Shown one piece after another: positions 47,499 to 56,517 of a DNA stretch of 64,000 bases. Source of the stretch: Corynebacterium halotolerans (lineage in GTDB: Bacteria; Actinomycetota; Actinomycetes; Mycobacteriales; Mycobacteriaceae). The DNA lies in contig NZ_JVMD01000033.1 in assembly GCF_001056295.1 (NCBI RefSeq), forward strand, positions 41,056 through 105,055, given 5' to 3'. The notes below the pieces were generated by a model. It was not told the DNA's origin, searched no databases, and saw only the letters and a program-made list of their open reading frames with translations. Made by a program: the position numbers and the translations under genes. How positions within the stretch are numbered: position 1 is the stretch's first letter; each line of letters starts with the position of its first letter.

Positions 47499-47509
47499 GC
47501 TTTGCGACG
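47499..47509 (+). repeat. Dispersed 11-mer GCTTTGCGACG (one of eight copies)
   Basis: The same 11-mer occurs on the plus strand at 1972, 13190, 36187, 47499, 54660 and 62533, on the minus strand at 9945-9955 and 25557-25567, and as a 10-mer at 63930. Two copies (25557, 36187) are inside genes; the rest are intergenic or at gene edges. Flanking bases are not conserved. Confidence 0.9.
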
Positions 47510-47649
47510 CCCCCGGGCACCTCATCCACCGCACCCGAGGCATGTCGCCGGCATGGAGCTGACGGCGTTGACCACCCGCGCTCCGGCGACGGCCGCGAGC
47601 TTGCCCGAATCATCCGCGCCCGCCCTCGCCTGCGCGTAACCTTTCCCGC

Positions 47650-48858
47650 ATGAACGCACCGGCCCTCCCCGTTTCCGAGCCCGTCCCCCGGTCGATCCGG
47701 GACGCGGTGGCCGACGAGCGGCTGCCCGCCCTCGTCATCGATCTCGACGCCGTCGACGCCAACGCCGACGATCTGCTCCGCCGCGCCGGCGGCACGCCGA
47801 TCCGGGTGGCGTCGAAGTCGCTGCGCATCCCGGAGCTGATCTCCCACGTGCTGGCCAAGCCCGGTTTCCAGGGCGTGCTGGCGTACACGTTGGCCGAAGC
47901 GCTGATGCTGTTTTCGGAGGGCATCAGCGACGACATCCTCGTCGCCTACCCCACCGCGGATGACGCCGCGCTGGCCGAACTCGCCGCCGACGCGGGGGCG
48001 CGCGCCGCCATCGCGATCATGGTCGACTCCGCGGAACAGCTGCCCGCCCTCGCCCGCCACGCCGCGGAGGATGCCCCGCTGCGGATCTGCCTCGACGTCG
48101 ACGCCTCGTGGGCGCCGGCGCCGGGCGTGCACATCGGCACGCTGCGCTCCCCCACCCATTCCCCGCGCCAGGCGGCGGACCTGGCACGCGCCGTGGATTC
48201 CACGCCGGGGTTGCGGGTGGTCGGCGTGATGATGTACGAGGGCCACATCGCCGGAGTCGGCGACGCCGGCGCGGGCCCGCGCGCCACCGCCATCCGGATC
48301 ATGCAGAAGCTGTCGCGCCGCGAGCTGGCCAAGCGCCGCGCCAAAGTCGTCGCCGCGGTCGAGCGGGCGGTGGGCCCGCTGGAGCTGGTCAACGGCGGCG
48401 GCACCGGTTCGCTGGAATCGACGTGCGCCGAACGCGCCGTCACCGAAGCGGCGGCCGGTTCCGGATTCGTCGCGCCTACGCTTTTCGACGGCTACCGCGC
48501 ATTCACGCTGCGGCCGGCCAGCTGGTTCGTCCTGCCCGTCGTCAGGCGCCCGAAGAAGGACACGGTCACCGTCGCCGGCGGCGGCCGCATCGCGTCCGGA
48601 CCGGCCGGCGGGGACCGCCTGCCCAGCCCCGTGCACCCCGCCGGGCTGACCTACGCGGCCGACGAGGGGCCGGGCGAAGTGCAGACGCCGCTGACCGGCG
48701 ACGCCACGCACACGCTTCGCATCGGCGACGCCGTGTGGTTCCGCCACGCGAAAGCCGGCGAAACCGCCGAGCACGCGAATGAAGCGGTCGTCGTCACCGG
48801 CGGCGACATCGTCGGCCGCTGGGCCACCTACCGAGGAAAGGGACTGATCTACTCGTGA
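47650..48858 (+). CDS. PLP-dependent amino acid deaminase/aldolase (D-threonine aldolase/alanine racemase fold)
   Basis: A 402-residue fold-type III PLP protein. The N-terminal alanine-racemase-like barrel has the PLP lysine in RVASKSLRIPEL and barrel strands ILVAYPTAD, RICLDVDAS, VVGVMMYEGHIAG and LVNGGGTGS. The C-terminal D-serine-dehydratase-like domain has WFRHAKAGETAEHANE, a possible metal site. Substrate is uncertain; D-threonine aldolase and D-amino acid dehydratase are both possible. TAACCT ends 7 nt before the ATG without a ribosome-binding site. Its stop overlaps the start of the following oxidase (GTGA), so the two are coupled. Confidence 0.85.
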   Translation: MNAPALPVSEPVPRSIRDAVADERLPALVIDLDAVDANADDLLRRAGGTPIRVASKSLRIPELISHVLAKPGFQGVLAYTLAEALMLFSEGISDDILVAYPTADDAALAELAADAGARAAIAIMVDSAEQLPALARHAAEDAPLRICLDVDASWAPAPGVHIGTLRSPTHSPRQAADLARAVDSTPGLRVVGVMMYEGHIAGVGDAGAGPRATAIRIMQKLSRRELAKRRAKVVAAVERAVGPLELVNGGGTGSLESTCAERAVTEAAAGSGFVAPTLFDGYRAFTLRPASWFVLPVVRRPKKDTVTVAGGGRIASGPAGGDRLPSPVHPAGLTYAADEGPGEVQTPLTGDATHTLRIGDAVWFRHAKAGETAEHANEAVVVTGGDIVGRWATYRGKGLIYS

Positions 48859-50189
48859 ACGACAACAGGTGGAGCAATTGGGCCGGCACCCAGACATGCG
48901 TCCCGGGTGCCGTGCATCAGCCGGCGGATGCGGCCGAAGTCGGCCGCATCGTGCGGGAGGCGGCGGCGTCGGGCGGCACCGTACGTCCGCTGGGCGCCGG
49001 GCATTCCTTCACCCCGGTCGCCGTCACCGACGGCCACCGGGTGCAGCTGGACAAGATGCGCGGATTCGTCGGGGCCGATCCCGACGCGGGCACGGTGACG
49101 CTGCGCGCCGGCACCCGCCTGCGCGACGTCCCCGGCATCCTGCGGCCTCGCGGCCTGGCGCTGGCCAACCAGGGCGACGTCGACCCGCAGGCGCTGGCCG
49201 GCGCGGTGTCCACGGGCACCCACGGCACCGGCCTCGGCTTCACGGGGTTCGCCGGGATGGTCCGGGGTTTCCGCGTCGTGGGCGCCGACGGCGAAGAGGT
49301 CCACGCATACGAGGGCGCCCCCGGCGTGGCGGGCGAGCTGTTCCGCCTGGCCCGGCTGGGCCTGGGCGCCTTCGGCGTGATCACCGAGCTGACGCTCGAC
49401 GCGGTGCCGGCCTTCCGGCTGTCCGCCGACGAGCACGCCGAGGACTTCGACGAGGTCCGCCGCACCTTCCCGGAGCGCGTCGCCGCCGTCGACCACATGG
49501 AGTTCTACTGGTTCCCCGGCACCGACCGGGCGCTGGTGAAGGAGAACACGCGCCTGCCGGGCATCGAGGACATGGCCTCCGCCAACGCCCCGGGGCTGCT
49601 GGGCCGGGCGGGCGAGTTCATCGCCGACGAGGTCATCAACAACGCGGGCCTGCTGGCCCTCTGCGAGATCGCCAGGACCGCGCCGACGCTGACGCGGAAG
49701 CTGAACAACTTCGCGTCGAAGACGGTGTCCACCCGCCGGTACGTCGACGAGGCCCACAAGGTCTTCGTATCGCCGCGCCGCGTGCGCTTCGCCGAGATGG
49801 AGTACGCGATCCCGCTGGAGTCGCTGCCCGAGGTCCTCGACGAGGTGCGCCGCATCATCGACCGCCATCACGCGTGGGTGTCGTTCCCCCTGGAGATCCG
49901 CGCCGCCAAGCGCGATGACGTCGCCCTGTCCACCGCCTACGGGCGCGACAGCGCGTACATCGCGGCGCACCGCTACCACCGCGAGGATCACCGCCAGTAC
50001 TTCGATCTGCTCGAGCCGATCTTCCTGGCCGCGGGCGGCCGCCCGCACTGGGGCAAGCTGCACACCCTCGGCGCCGAGCAGTTGCGCGAGCGCTACCCGC
50101 TTTTCGACGACGTCGCCGCGCTGCGCCGCCGGGTCGACCCGGAGGGCGTGTTCCTCAACGAGCACCTGCGGGAGCTCTTCGGGGCGTGA
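48855..50189 (+). CDS. FAD-linked sugar-lactone oxidase (D-arabinono-1,4-lactone oxidase type)
   Basis: A 444-residue flavoprotein of the vanillyl-alcohol-oxidase superfamily: WSNWAGTQTC, the FAD-binding GGTVRPLGAGHSFTPVAVTDG, DPQALAGAVSTGTHGTG and the C-terminal ALO signature GRPHWGKLH...YPLFDDVAALRRRVDPEGVFLN. The enzyme should oxidise an aldonolactone or polyol; the substrate is unknown. The GTG start overlaps the preceding stop. Corynebacterial genomes usually have this pair of genes together near dnaE, as here. Confidence 0.9.
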   Translation: MNDNRWSNWAGTQTCVPGAVHQPADAAEVGRIVREAAASGGTVRPLGAGHSFTPVAVTDGHRVQLDKMRGFVGADPDAGTVTLRAGTRLRDVPGILRPRGLALANQGDVDPQALAGAVSTGTHGTGLGFTGFAGMVRGFRVVGADGEEVHAYEGAPGVAGELFRLARLGLGAFGVITELTLDAVPAFRLSADEHAEDFDEVRRTFPERVAAVDHMEFYWFPGTDRALVKENTRLPGIEDMASANAPGLLGRAGEFIADEVINNAGLLALCEIARTAPTLTRKLNNFASKTVSTRRYVDEAHKVFVSPRRVRFAEMEYAIPLESLPEVLDEVRRIIDRHHAWVSFPLEIRAAKRDDVALSTAYGRDSAYIAAHRYHREDHRQYFDLLEPIFLAAGGRPHWGKLHTLGAEQLRERYPLFDDVAALRRRVDPEGVFLNEHLRELFGA

Positions 50190-50212
50190 CCGGCGCGCGC
50201 CGTGCGGTGCGG

Positions 50213-51097
50213 TCAGCTCTCCAACCGCTCGGCGCGCCGGCGCCGGCGGTTGCGCCGGTGGCGCAGCAGGAGGTCGGTGACGAACACCGCCACGGCCACC
50301 CAGATGATGACGTAACCCAGCCAGCGGGCGGGTTCGAGCTGCTCGCCGGCGATGAAGATGGCGATGCTCATCTGCATCATCGGCGTGATGTACTGCATCA
50401 GGCCGATGGTGGACAACGGGATCTTCTTGGCTCCGACGCCGAAGAGAAGCAGCGGCAGGGCCGTCGCAAGGCCGGAGGACGCCAGCAGCAGGGCGTGCCC
50501 GGTTCCCTCCGCCGTGAAGGTGCCGGTGCCACGCTCGCCCAGGTAGACGAGGTACGCGATGGCCAGCGGCGCCATGATCAGCGACTCCGCCGTCAGCGAC
50601 GCCGTCGCCGAGAGGCTGACGCGCTTCTTCAGCAGCCCGTAGAAACCGAAGCTGAACGCCAACAGCAGGGCGAGCACCGGGGGCCGGCCGACGCCGATGG
50701 TCAGGACGATCACCGCGACCGCCGCGATGCCGACGGACCATTTCTGCAGGAACGTCAGGCGCTCCTTGAGGAAGATGACGCCCAGCAGCACCGATACGAG
50801 CGGGTTGATGAAGTAGCCCAGCGCGGCCTCGGCGATGTGGCCCGAGTTGACCGCGTAAACGTAGACGCCCCAGTTGACGGCGATGAAGGCCGCCGCGGCG
50901 GCGACGATGCCCCATGTGCGCGGGGACGCCTCGCGAAGTTCGCGCCACTTGCGCAGCGCGAGCAGGATCACGGCCATGACCGCGAGGGTCCACACGAACC
51001 GGTGGGCGAGGATCTCCACCGGGCCCGCGGGCTGCAGCAGCGGGAAGTACAGCGGGAAGGCGCCCCACAGCAGATAAGCGAGAAATGCCTCGATCAC
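50213..51097 (-). CDS. rarD: RarD, EamA-family transporter
   Basis: A 294-residue membrane protein with about 10 transmembrane helices arranged as two EamA repeats. The start [20 protein letters not shown] with VEILAHRFVWT is typical of RarD (drug/metabolite transporter superfamily), as are ALGYFINPLVSVLLGVIFLKER and LMQYITPMMQM. Substrate unknown. The GTG at 51095-51097 overlaps the stop of the upstream gene (GTGA), so it ends the lspA-rluD operon. The C-terminus is very basic (RHRRNRRRRRAER). Confidence 0.9.
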   Translation of the reverse strand: MIEAFLAYLLWGAFPLYFPLLQPAGPVEILAHRFVWTLAVMAVILLALRKWRELREASPRTWGIVAAAAAFIAVNWGVYVYAVNSGHIAEAALGYFINPLVSVLLGVIFLKERLTFLQKWSVGIAAVAVIVLTIGVGRPPVLALLLAFSFGFYGLLKKRVSLSATASLTAESLIMAPLAIAYLVYLGERGTGTFTAEGTGHALLLASSGLATALPLLLFGVGAKKIPLSTIGLMQYITPMMQMSIAIFIAGEQLEPARWLGYVIIWVAVAVFVTDLLLRHRRNRRRRRAERLES

Positions 51098-52029
51098 GGC
51101 GCCCTCGTTCCGGGTGCGGGGGCGGGTGCCGGCGCCGGAGCGGGTGCGGCGCCCGCGGCGGGAGCCGGAGGCCGCGGCTGCGCGGGGGCGGGCGCGCCCG
51201 CCCGGGCGGGAGCCGGAGCGGGGGCGCCGACCGGTGCGGGGGCGCCGACCGGTGCGCCGACCGGTGCGGGGGCCGGAGCCGGTGCGGGGGCATCACCTCG
51301 GCCCGGTGCCGGAGCCGGAGCGGGGGCGCCGCCCGGCTCGGGCGGCGGCGCGGGCGCACCGTCCGGTTCCGGAACCGGCGCGGGCCCGGGATCGGGCAGC
51401 GGCAGCGGGCGCACGCCGAAGCGGCCGATGACCGCGTCGGCGGCCAACGCCTCCACCGCGGCGACGCCCGGGCGCCCCTCGATCGAGCGGAGCGCCCCGA
51501 GCGTGCCCCGAACCAGCAAGCCGGTCACGCCCGTCCCTCCGGTGCCCTGAACAGCGGGGCCGGCGGAGCGCCCGAGCAGGGCCAATTCCCGTTCGATGAT
51601 CGTGGCGCGCGTCTCTCCGGCCACCGGCTCGGGCAGGCTGCGCGAGACGATCTGCCCCACGTACATCGTCCCCACGCGCAGGCCGTCGAGCCCGGCTACC
51701 GCCGCGGCCGCGGTCGCGGCGTCGGCGGGCGGGTCGAAGGACACGAGCGCCCAGTGCAGGTCGGACGCGGCGGACGCCGAACCATCGGCCAACGGCGGCG
51801 GAGTGAGCAGCGTCTTCGCCGCGCGCGCGGCGTATTCGGCGATGGGTTCGCCGGATTCGGCGCCGACCATGTCGCCGTTGACGTTCATGGGCCCGTGCAC
51901 CCGGTTCGACCCCGCCATCAGGATCAGCGTGAGCGCCAGTCCGAGAGTGCAGACGATCGCGACGATCGCCGCGACGGGGCTGACCTCGCCGCGCTTCTTC
52001 TCGGGCTCGGGGGCGCGATGGCGGCTCAT
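51094..52029 (-). CDS. Membrane-anchored protein with long Ala/Pro tail
   Basis: A 311-residue protein: short basic N-terminus, one hydrophobic segment ([22 protein letters not shown], about 19-40), an extracellular domain to about residue 205, then roughly 105 residues of Ala/Pro/Gly ([19 protein letters not shown]). The tail probably spans the cell wall. The folded part ([40 protein letters not shown]) is found in other corynebacteria at this place, but no function is known to me. The ATG overlaps the rluD stop (ATGA). The repetitive tail is prone to slippage and length variation. Confidence 0.8.
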   Translation of the reverse strand: MSRHRAPEPEKKRGEVSPVAAIVAIVCTLGLALTLILMAGSNRVHGPMNVNGDMVGAESGEPIAEYAARAAKTLLTPPPLADGSASAASDLHWALVSFDPPADAATAAAAVAGLDGLRVGTMYVGQIVSRSLPEPVAGETRATIIERELALLGRSAGPAVQGTGGTGVTGLLVRGTLGALRSIEGRPGVAAVEALAADAVIGRFGVRPLPLPDPGPAPVPEPDGAPAPPPEPGGAPAPAPAPGRGDAPAPAPAPAPVGAPVGAPAPVGAPAPAPARAGAPAPAQPRPPAPAAGAAPAPAPAPAPAPGTRAP

Positions 52030-52952
52030 TGGGCCCTCAACACGTCGAGGGCGTGCTGCAGGTCATCCGGGTACGGGCAGTCGATCTGCATCCACCGGCC
52101 ATCGGCCGGGTGCCGGAATCCCACCGACACGGCGTGCAGCCACTGGCGGGTCAGGCCGAGCTTCTTCGACAGCGCCTCGTCGGCGCCGTACATGGGGTCG
52201 CCGCAGCACGGGTGGTTGAGCGCGGAAAAATGCACGCGGATCTGGTGGGTGCGGCCGGTCTCCAGGCCCACCTCCAGCAGCGTCGCCGGGGCGAAGGCCT
52301 CCAGCGTCTTGTAGTGCGTCACCGCGTGCTTGCCGTCGCGGCGCACCGCGAACCGCCACCCGGCCGACGGGTGCCGGCCGATCGCGGCGTCGATGGTGCC
52401 CGACGACGGGTCGGGGTGCCCCTGCACCAGCGCGTGGTACGTCTTGGTCACCTCGCGGTTCTTGAACGCCCGCTTGAGCACCGAGTACCCGCGCTCCGAG
52501 CAGGCCACCACCATCACGCCGGAGGTGCCCACGTCGAGCCTCTGCACGATGCCCTGGCGCTCGGGCGGGCCGGACGTCGAAATGCGGAACCCCGCCGCCG
52601 CCAGCCCGCCGATGACCGTCGGCCCGGTCCAGCCGACGGACGGGTGCGCGGCGACGCCGACCGGCTTGTGCACGGCCACCAGATCGCTGTCGTGGTAGAG
52701 CACGTCCATGCCCTCGACGAGCTCTTCCTTGGGCATCAGCGGCGCCTGCACCTCGGGCAACAGCACCGACAGCCAGGCGTCCTCGTGCAGGCGGTCGGAC
52801 TTGCCCACGGTCACGCCGTCGACCTGCACGTCGCCGGCCTCGGCCAGCTCGGCCGCCGCCGTGCGCGACAGCCCCAGGAGCTTGGCCAGCCCCGCGTCGA
52901 CGCGCATGCCGGCCAGCCCCGGCGGCACGGGCATCTGCCTTGTCTCACGCAT
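52026..52952 (-). CDS. rluD: RluD-type 23S rRNA pseudouridine synthase
   Basis: A 308-residue RluA-family enzyme. The N-terminal S4 domain is [21 protein letters not shown], followed by the catalytic region [17 protein letters not shown] (catalytic Asp; Gln replaces the usual His before RLD) and the substrate segments [23 protein letters not shown] and RQWLHA. It should convert uridines of helix 69 of 23S rRNA. The ATG at 52950-52952 is preferred over the GTG at 52961 because GGGGGAG lies 10 nt upstream. It overlaps the end of lspA by 8 nt. Confidence 0.93.
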   Translation of the reverse strand: MRETRQMPVPPGLAGMRVDAGLAKLLGLSRTAAAELAEAGDVQVDGVTVGKSDRLHEDAWLSVLLPEVQAPLMPKEELVEGMDVLYHDSDLVAVHKPVGVAAHPSVGWTGPTVIGGLAAAGFRISTSGPPERQGIVQRLDVGTSGVMVVACSERGYSVLKRAFKNREVTKTYHALVQGHPDPSSGTIDAAIGRHPSAGWRFAVRRDGKHAVTHYKTLEAFAPATLLEVGLETGRTHQIRVHFSALNHPCCGDPMYGADEALSKKLGLTRQWLHAVSVGFRHPADGRWMQIDCPYPDDLQHALDVLRAQ

Positions 52953-53517
52953 CGCGGTCACGCTCCCCCGTCATCTCGTCGACGTCGGAGGAGAACATGA
53001 TCCACCCCGCCAACATGATCACGCCGACGGTGATCGCCGCATCGGCGAGGTTGAACACGGCGAACCCGTGCACCGACAGGAAGTCGACGACGTGCCCGAA
53101 GTAGAACGACGGATCGCGGAACAGCCGGTCGATGAGGTTGCCGGCCGCACCGCCCGCGATGAGCCCCGCCGAGACCACGGACCACGGGGTGCGCAGCCAC
53201 TTCGATCCGGCGGCCACCGCGACGATGAACCCGATCTGGATGGTCGTGAACAGCCACGTCGACCCGGTGCCCATGGAAAACGCGGCGCCCGGGTTGCGCA
53301 GCAGGGTCAGCTGGAACCATTCGCCGAGGATGTTCACCGGCGGTCGCCCCTCCAGCGCGTCGACGGCGACGACCTTGCTGACCTGGTCGATCACGGCCAC
53401 GAGCAGGACGGTCGCCGCCAGCAGCCCGCGCTTGGGGCGCAGGGTGGCCCACCGCCGGGCGGGGGCGCGGTCGGGCGGGGAATTCGTCTCTGATCCTGTG
53501 GAGGGGGAATTGGTCAC
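52945..53517 (-). CDS. lspA: LspA, signal peptidase II
   Basis: A 190-residue membrane aspartyl protease that removes lipoprotein signal peptides after lipid modification. Four hydrophobic segments are visible; the catalytic aspartates lie in [10 protein letters not shown] and [11 protein letters not shown], and [10 protein letters not shown] is the other signature. The start is the GTG at 53515-53517 ([10 protein letters not shown]), with GGGAG about 9 nt upstream; an ATG at 53535 is an alternative. It heads the operon lspA-rluD-membrane protein-rarD and is divergent from a lipoprotein gene. Confidence 0.95.
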   Translation of the reverse strand: MTNSPSTGSETNSPPDRAPARRWATLRPKRGLLAATVLLVAVIDQVSKVVAVDALEGRPPVNILGEWFQLTLLRNPGAAFSMGTGSTWLFTTIQIGFIVAVAAGSKWLRTPWSVVSAGLIAGGAAGNLIDRLFRDPSFYFGHVVDFLSVHGFAVFNLADAAITVGVIMLAGWIMFSSDVDEMTGERDRDA

Positions 53518-53581
53518 GCGCCCATCATCTCCCATGTCCCCCGTTCGGGGCCAACGGCCCTGCGACGGTAGCCTGGGCCAG

Positions 53582-54484
53582 GTGAAGATGCGTCGCCTTG
53601 CCCCCATGTTGCTCGCCGCCGGCCTGGTCCTGTCGGGCTGCGGCTCCGATCCCGCCCCCGAGACCGCCCCGGTTCCCCTCGAGCCCGCGAAGGTGACCCT
53701 GGTCGATGCGGGCCAGGGCACGTCCGACGTCGTCGCGTGGTCGGACGGCGGCAAGGAGCAGAAGACGTCGATCATCGTCACCCAGGGCTTCACCCAGAAG
53801 GCCGAGGGCCCGCGGGCGGACGGCTCCGCGGACACGACCACGCCGGACACCCGCCTGGAAATGCCGGTGACGGTGTCCACCTCGGGCTCCGGCGCGGAGC
53901 GCGCCGCGGAGGCGAAGGTGGGCGTCCCCTTCGGCTCCAACGCCGCGCTCAACGACGACATCGCCACCGCCGAGGGCTTCGTGGCCAAATGGAAGGCCGA
54001 CGCCACCGGCCGCATGGCGGACCTGGAGGTCGGCGCCCCGGAAGACGCGACCGACACCGCCCGCGCGGGCACCGAGGCGGCGTTGCTGCAGTGGGCGCGC
54101 CTGCCCATCGTATTCCCGGCCGAGCCGATCGCGGCGGGCGCGGTGTGGAAGGTCGACGCCCACCTCGGCGGCGATTCCTCCCTCACCCAAACGCTGACCT
54201 ACACGCTGCGGTCCCGCGAGGGCGACCGCGTCGAGCTCGGCGTCGTCGTCGACCAGACCCCCACCGTCACGGAGCTCGATTCCGGCGAGGGCGTGACCCT
54301 GCGCGTGGTCGAATCCAGCACGGAGACGCGGTCCGGGAACCTGACCATCGACCTCGATTCGCCGCTGCCGACGGCCGGGCTCATCGACTACGTCACCACG
54401 GTGACCTACGGCGACGGAGAGGACGCCGATTCCGGCACCCGCATCGTCCAGCAGACGCACCGCGCCGTGCAGTTCGGCAAGTAG
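53582..54484 (+). CDS. Secreted lipoprotein of unknown function
   Basis: A 300-residue lipoprotein: VKMRRLAPMLLAAGLVLSGC gives the lipobox LSGC with the modified Cys at residue 20. The mature part is beta-rich (EPAKVTLVDAGQG, TLTYTLRSREGDRVELGVVV, TEVSTETRSGNLTIDLDSPLP-like segments) with no catalytic motif recognised. The GTG at 53582 is chosen because TAGCCT ends 7 nt upstream, as in other leaderless genes; the ATG two codons later is an alternative. It lies 64 nt from divergent lspA, the peptidase that would process it. Confidence 0.82.
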   Translation: MKMRRLAPMLLAAGLVLSGCGSDPAPETAPVPLEPAKVTLVDAGQGTSDVVAWSDGGKEQKTSIIVTQGFTQKAEGPRADGSADTTTPDTRLEMPVTVSTSGSGAERAAEAKVGVPFGSNAALNDDIATAEGFVAKWKADATGRMADLEVGAPEDATDTARAGTEAALLQWARLPIVFPAEPIAAGAVWKVDAHLGGDSSLTQTLTYTLRSREGDRVELGVVVDQTPTVTELDSGEGVTLRVVESSTETRSGNLTIDLDSPLPTAGLIDYVTTVTYGDGEDADSGTRIVQQTHRAVQFGK

Positions 54485-54561
54485 GCGTCCCGGGCGCCGC
54501 ACGAGTGGGACGAAGCCGGGCCGGACGAGCCGACGCAAGCAGAGACCGGCCGAACGCGCGG

Positions 54562-54597
54562 GAGGGCCCCGCATCCCATAGGGGATGCGGGGCCCTC
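54562..54597 (+). terminator. Strong hairpin terminator
   Basis: A perfect 16-bp stem GAGGGCCCCGCATCCC with loop ATAG and its exact complement; no T-run follows (tcccattc). It lies between the convergent lipoprotein genes and may serve both. The rest of 54485-54720 holds the 11-mer at 54660 and no gene. Confidence 0.8.
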
Positions 54598-54720
54598 TCC
54601 CATTCGCGGTGCTTTCGCATGCGCAGGACTCCGCGTCTGCCTTCCTCCGCGTCCGCCTTGCTTTGCGACGCCCGCGGTCCAGCCCTTCCGGCCGGAACCC
54701 CGACGGCGCCGCGGAGCCGG

Positions 54721-55407
54721 TCAGCCCGGCTGGCCCTCCGGAGCCGGGGGCGCCGGCGGCGCCTCGGGGGCCGGGGCGTCGGCCGGCGGGGCCGGAGGAG
54801 CCGGGGGCGCCGGCGGGGCTTCGGGGGCCGGCGGCGCGGGCTCGGCGGGCGGGGCATCCGGCGCGGCCGGAGCACCCTCGGCCGGCGGCGGCGGGGGCTG
54901 GACGCCCTGCGGCAGGCACATCGGCGGCACCTGGTCCGGGGCGACGTTCTTCACCAGCTCACACGCCCACGTCCGCGACAGCTTCCACTTGCCGTCGACG
55001 TTGCGGAACTCCACGCTCTCGATCAGCTGCGGCGGCTGCTCCGGCAGGATGAAGTTGACGCCGGCCAGCACGGAATCGGGCGTGTAGCCCGGCAGAACCG
55101 GCTCGACGACCTCGAGGGTGGCCCCCGACTCCTGCTTGGAGCGGGTCATCACGTCGAAAAGCTCCGCGGCCTCCTCGCCGTTCTCGACCGTCTGCGCCTT
55201 CTCCTCGACGGGCAGGTTCGGGTCGGTCGCGCGGGCCAGGATGTCGTTGAGCTCCATGGCCGTGGGGAACGCCGCGACTTCGGAAGCCGACGTCGTGGGG
55301 GTCGTGCTGGACTCTTCGGTGCCCTTGCCATCATCGCCGCACGCCGCAAGCGTCAGTGCGGTGGCGCCCGCGACCAGGGTCGCGGTCAGACTGCGGTGGA
55401 ACTTCAT
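54721..55407 (-). CDS. Low-molecular-weight envelope lipoprotein with Pro/Ala tail
   Basis: A 228-residue lipoprotein: KFHRSLTATLVAGATALTLAACG gives lipobox LAAC. A Ser/Thr-rich spacer is followed by a globular domain of about 120 residues (FPTAMELNDILARATDPNLP, LIESVEFRNVDGKWKLSRTWACELV) resembling the low-molecular-weight antigen MTB12-like fold of mycobacteria and corynebacteria; that link is from general resemblance. The last 60 residues are Pro/Ala-rich (PAPPAPEAPPAPPAPPAP), likely wall-spanning. The ATG at 55405-55407 has GAGGAG 4 nt upstream; an ATG 12 nt further up is an alternative. Confidence 0.8.
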   Translation of the reverse strand: MKFHRSLTATLVAGATALTLAACGDDGKGTEESSTTPTTSASEVAAFPTAMELNDILARATDPNLPVEEKAQTVENGEEAAELFDVMTRSKQESGATLEVVEPVLPGYTPDSVLAGVNFILPEQPPQLIESVEFRNVDGKWKLSRTWACELVKNVAPDQVPPMCLPQGVQPPPPPAEGAPAAPDAPPAEPAPPAPEAPPAPPAPPAPPADAPAPEAPPAPPAPEGQPG

Positions 55408-55531
55408 TTCACTCCTCATCGGGCCCGGGCTGCGGCGGTGAGCCGGCCCCGGGGTCCTTTGGCGGTGGTTGCCGGTTGATCGGTACGCCCGGCGATTCTA
55501 CACCCGACCGCACCTCCGTAGAGTGGTGCGC

Positions 55532-56476
55532 ATGTCCGACACCGATGCCGCACCCGCCCGCCTCGTCGTCCTGACCACCGGCGGAACGATCGCCTGCACC
55601 AGCGACCGACAGGGCCATCTGCTGCCCACCCTGGACGGGGAATCCCTCGTCCGGCCGATCGCCGACCGTTTCCCCTCCGGTTCCGTCGACGTCGAGGTCC
55701 GCGAGATCGCCCACATCGACTCCGCCTCCATGACCCTGGCGGAGGTCGACGAACTCAACGCCGTCATCCACGAGATCCTCGCAGACCCCGGCGTCGACGG
55801 GATCGTGGTCACCCACGGCACCGACTCGATGGAGGAGACCGCGATGGCCGTGGACGTCTTCCTCGACGACCAGCGCCCCGTGGTGTTCACCGGCGCGCAG
55901 AAGCCCGCCGATCACCCGGAGGCCGACGGGCCGAACAACCTCTTCGAGGCGATGGTCGTGGCCATGGACGCCTCGGCCCGCGGCATCGGCGCACTCATCG
56001 TCTTCGGCCACGCGGTGCTGCCCGTGCGCGGCGCCGTGAAGTGGCACACCACCGACGAGCTCGGATTCGCCACCAACGCCCCGGAGGACCCGGTGCCGCC
56101 GGCCGCCCTGCCCCTGAAGGAGCTGGCCGACGTCCGCGTCGACATCGTCCCCGCCCACGCGGGGGCCGACGGCGCGTTCGTCGACGCCGCGATCGACGCC
56201 GGGGCTCGGGGTCTGGTCGTGGAGGGCATGGGCGCCGGCAACGTCGGCACCGCGATGGCCGCGGCGATCGGCCGGGCGATCGAGGCCGACATCCCCGTCG
56301 TCATGTGCACCCGCGTGCCCCGCGGCGATGTCCACGGCACCTACGGCGGCGTCGGGGGCGGCGCGACCCTGGCGGCGCGCGGCGTCGTCGGCGCGGGCTG
56401 CGTCCACGCCCCGCAGGCGCGCATCATCCTCGCCGCCGCCATCGCCGCCGGCGTGCACCCCCAGACGTTGTTCTAG
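55532..56476 (+). CDS. ansA: Type I/II L-asparaginase (AnsA-like)
   Basis: A 314-residue asparaginase/glutaminase-fold enzyme that hydrolyses L-asparagine to aspartate and ammonia. The first catalytic threonine is in LTTGGTIACTSD and the second triad (Thr-Asp with Lys later) in VVTHGTDSMEETAM and TGAQKPAD. There is no signal peptide, so it should be cytoplasmic. TAGAGT ends 7 nt before the ATG and there is no ribosome-binding site. It converges with dinB. Substrate preference between asparagine and glutamine cannot be read from the sequence. Confidence 0.93.
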   Translation: MSDTDAAPARLVVLTTGGTIACTSDRQGHLLPTLDGESLVRPIADRFPSGSVDVEVREIAHIDSASMTLAEVDELNAVIHEILADPGVDGIVVTHGTDSMEETAMAVDVFLDDQRPVVFTGAQKPADHPEADGPNNLFEAMVVAMDASARGIGALIVFGHAVLPVRGAVKWHTTDELGFATNAPEDPVPPAALPLKELADVRVDIVPAHAGADGAFVDAAIDAGARGLVVEGMGAGNVGTAMAAAIGRAIEADIPVVMCTRVPRGDVHGTYGGVGGGATLAARGVVGAGCVHAPQARIILAAAIAAGVHPQTLF

Positions 56477-56517
56477 GCGCGTGCACTCCCGGACTCCGTT
56501 CCAGGCTTCGGGCCCGT

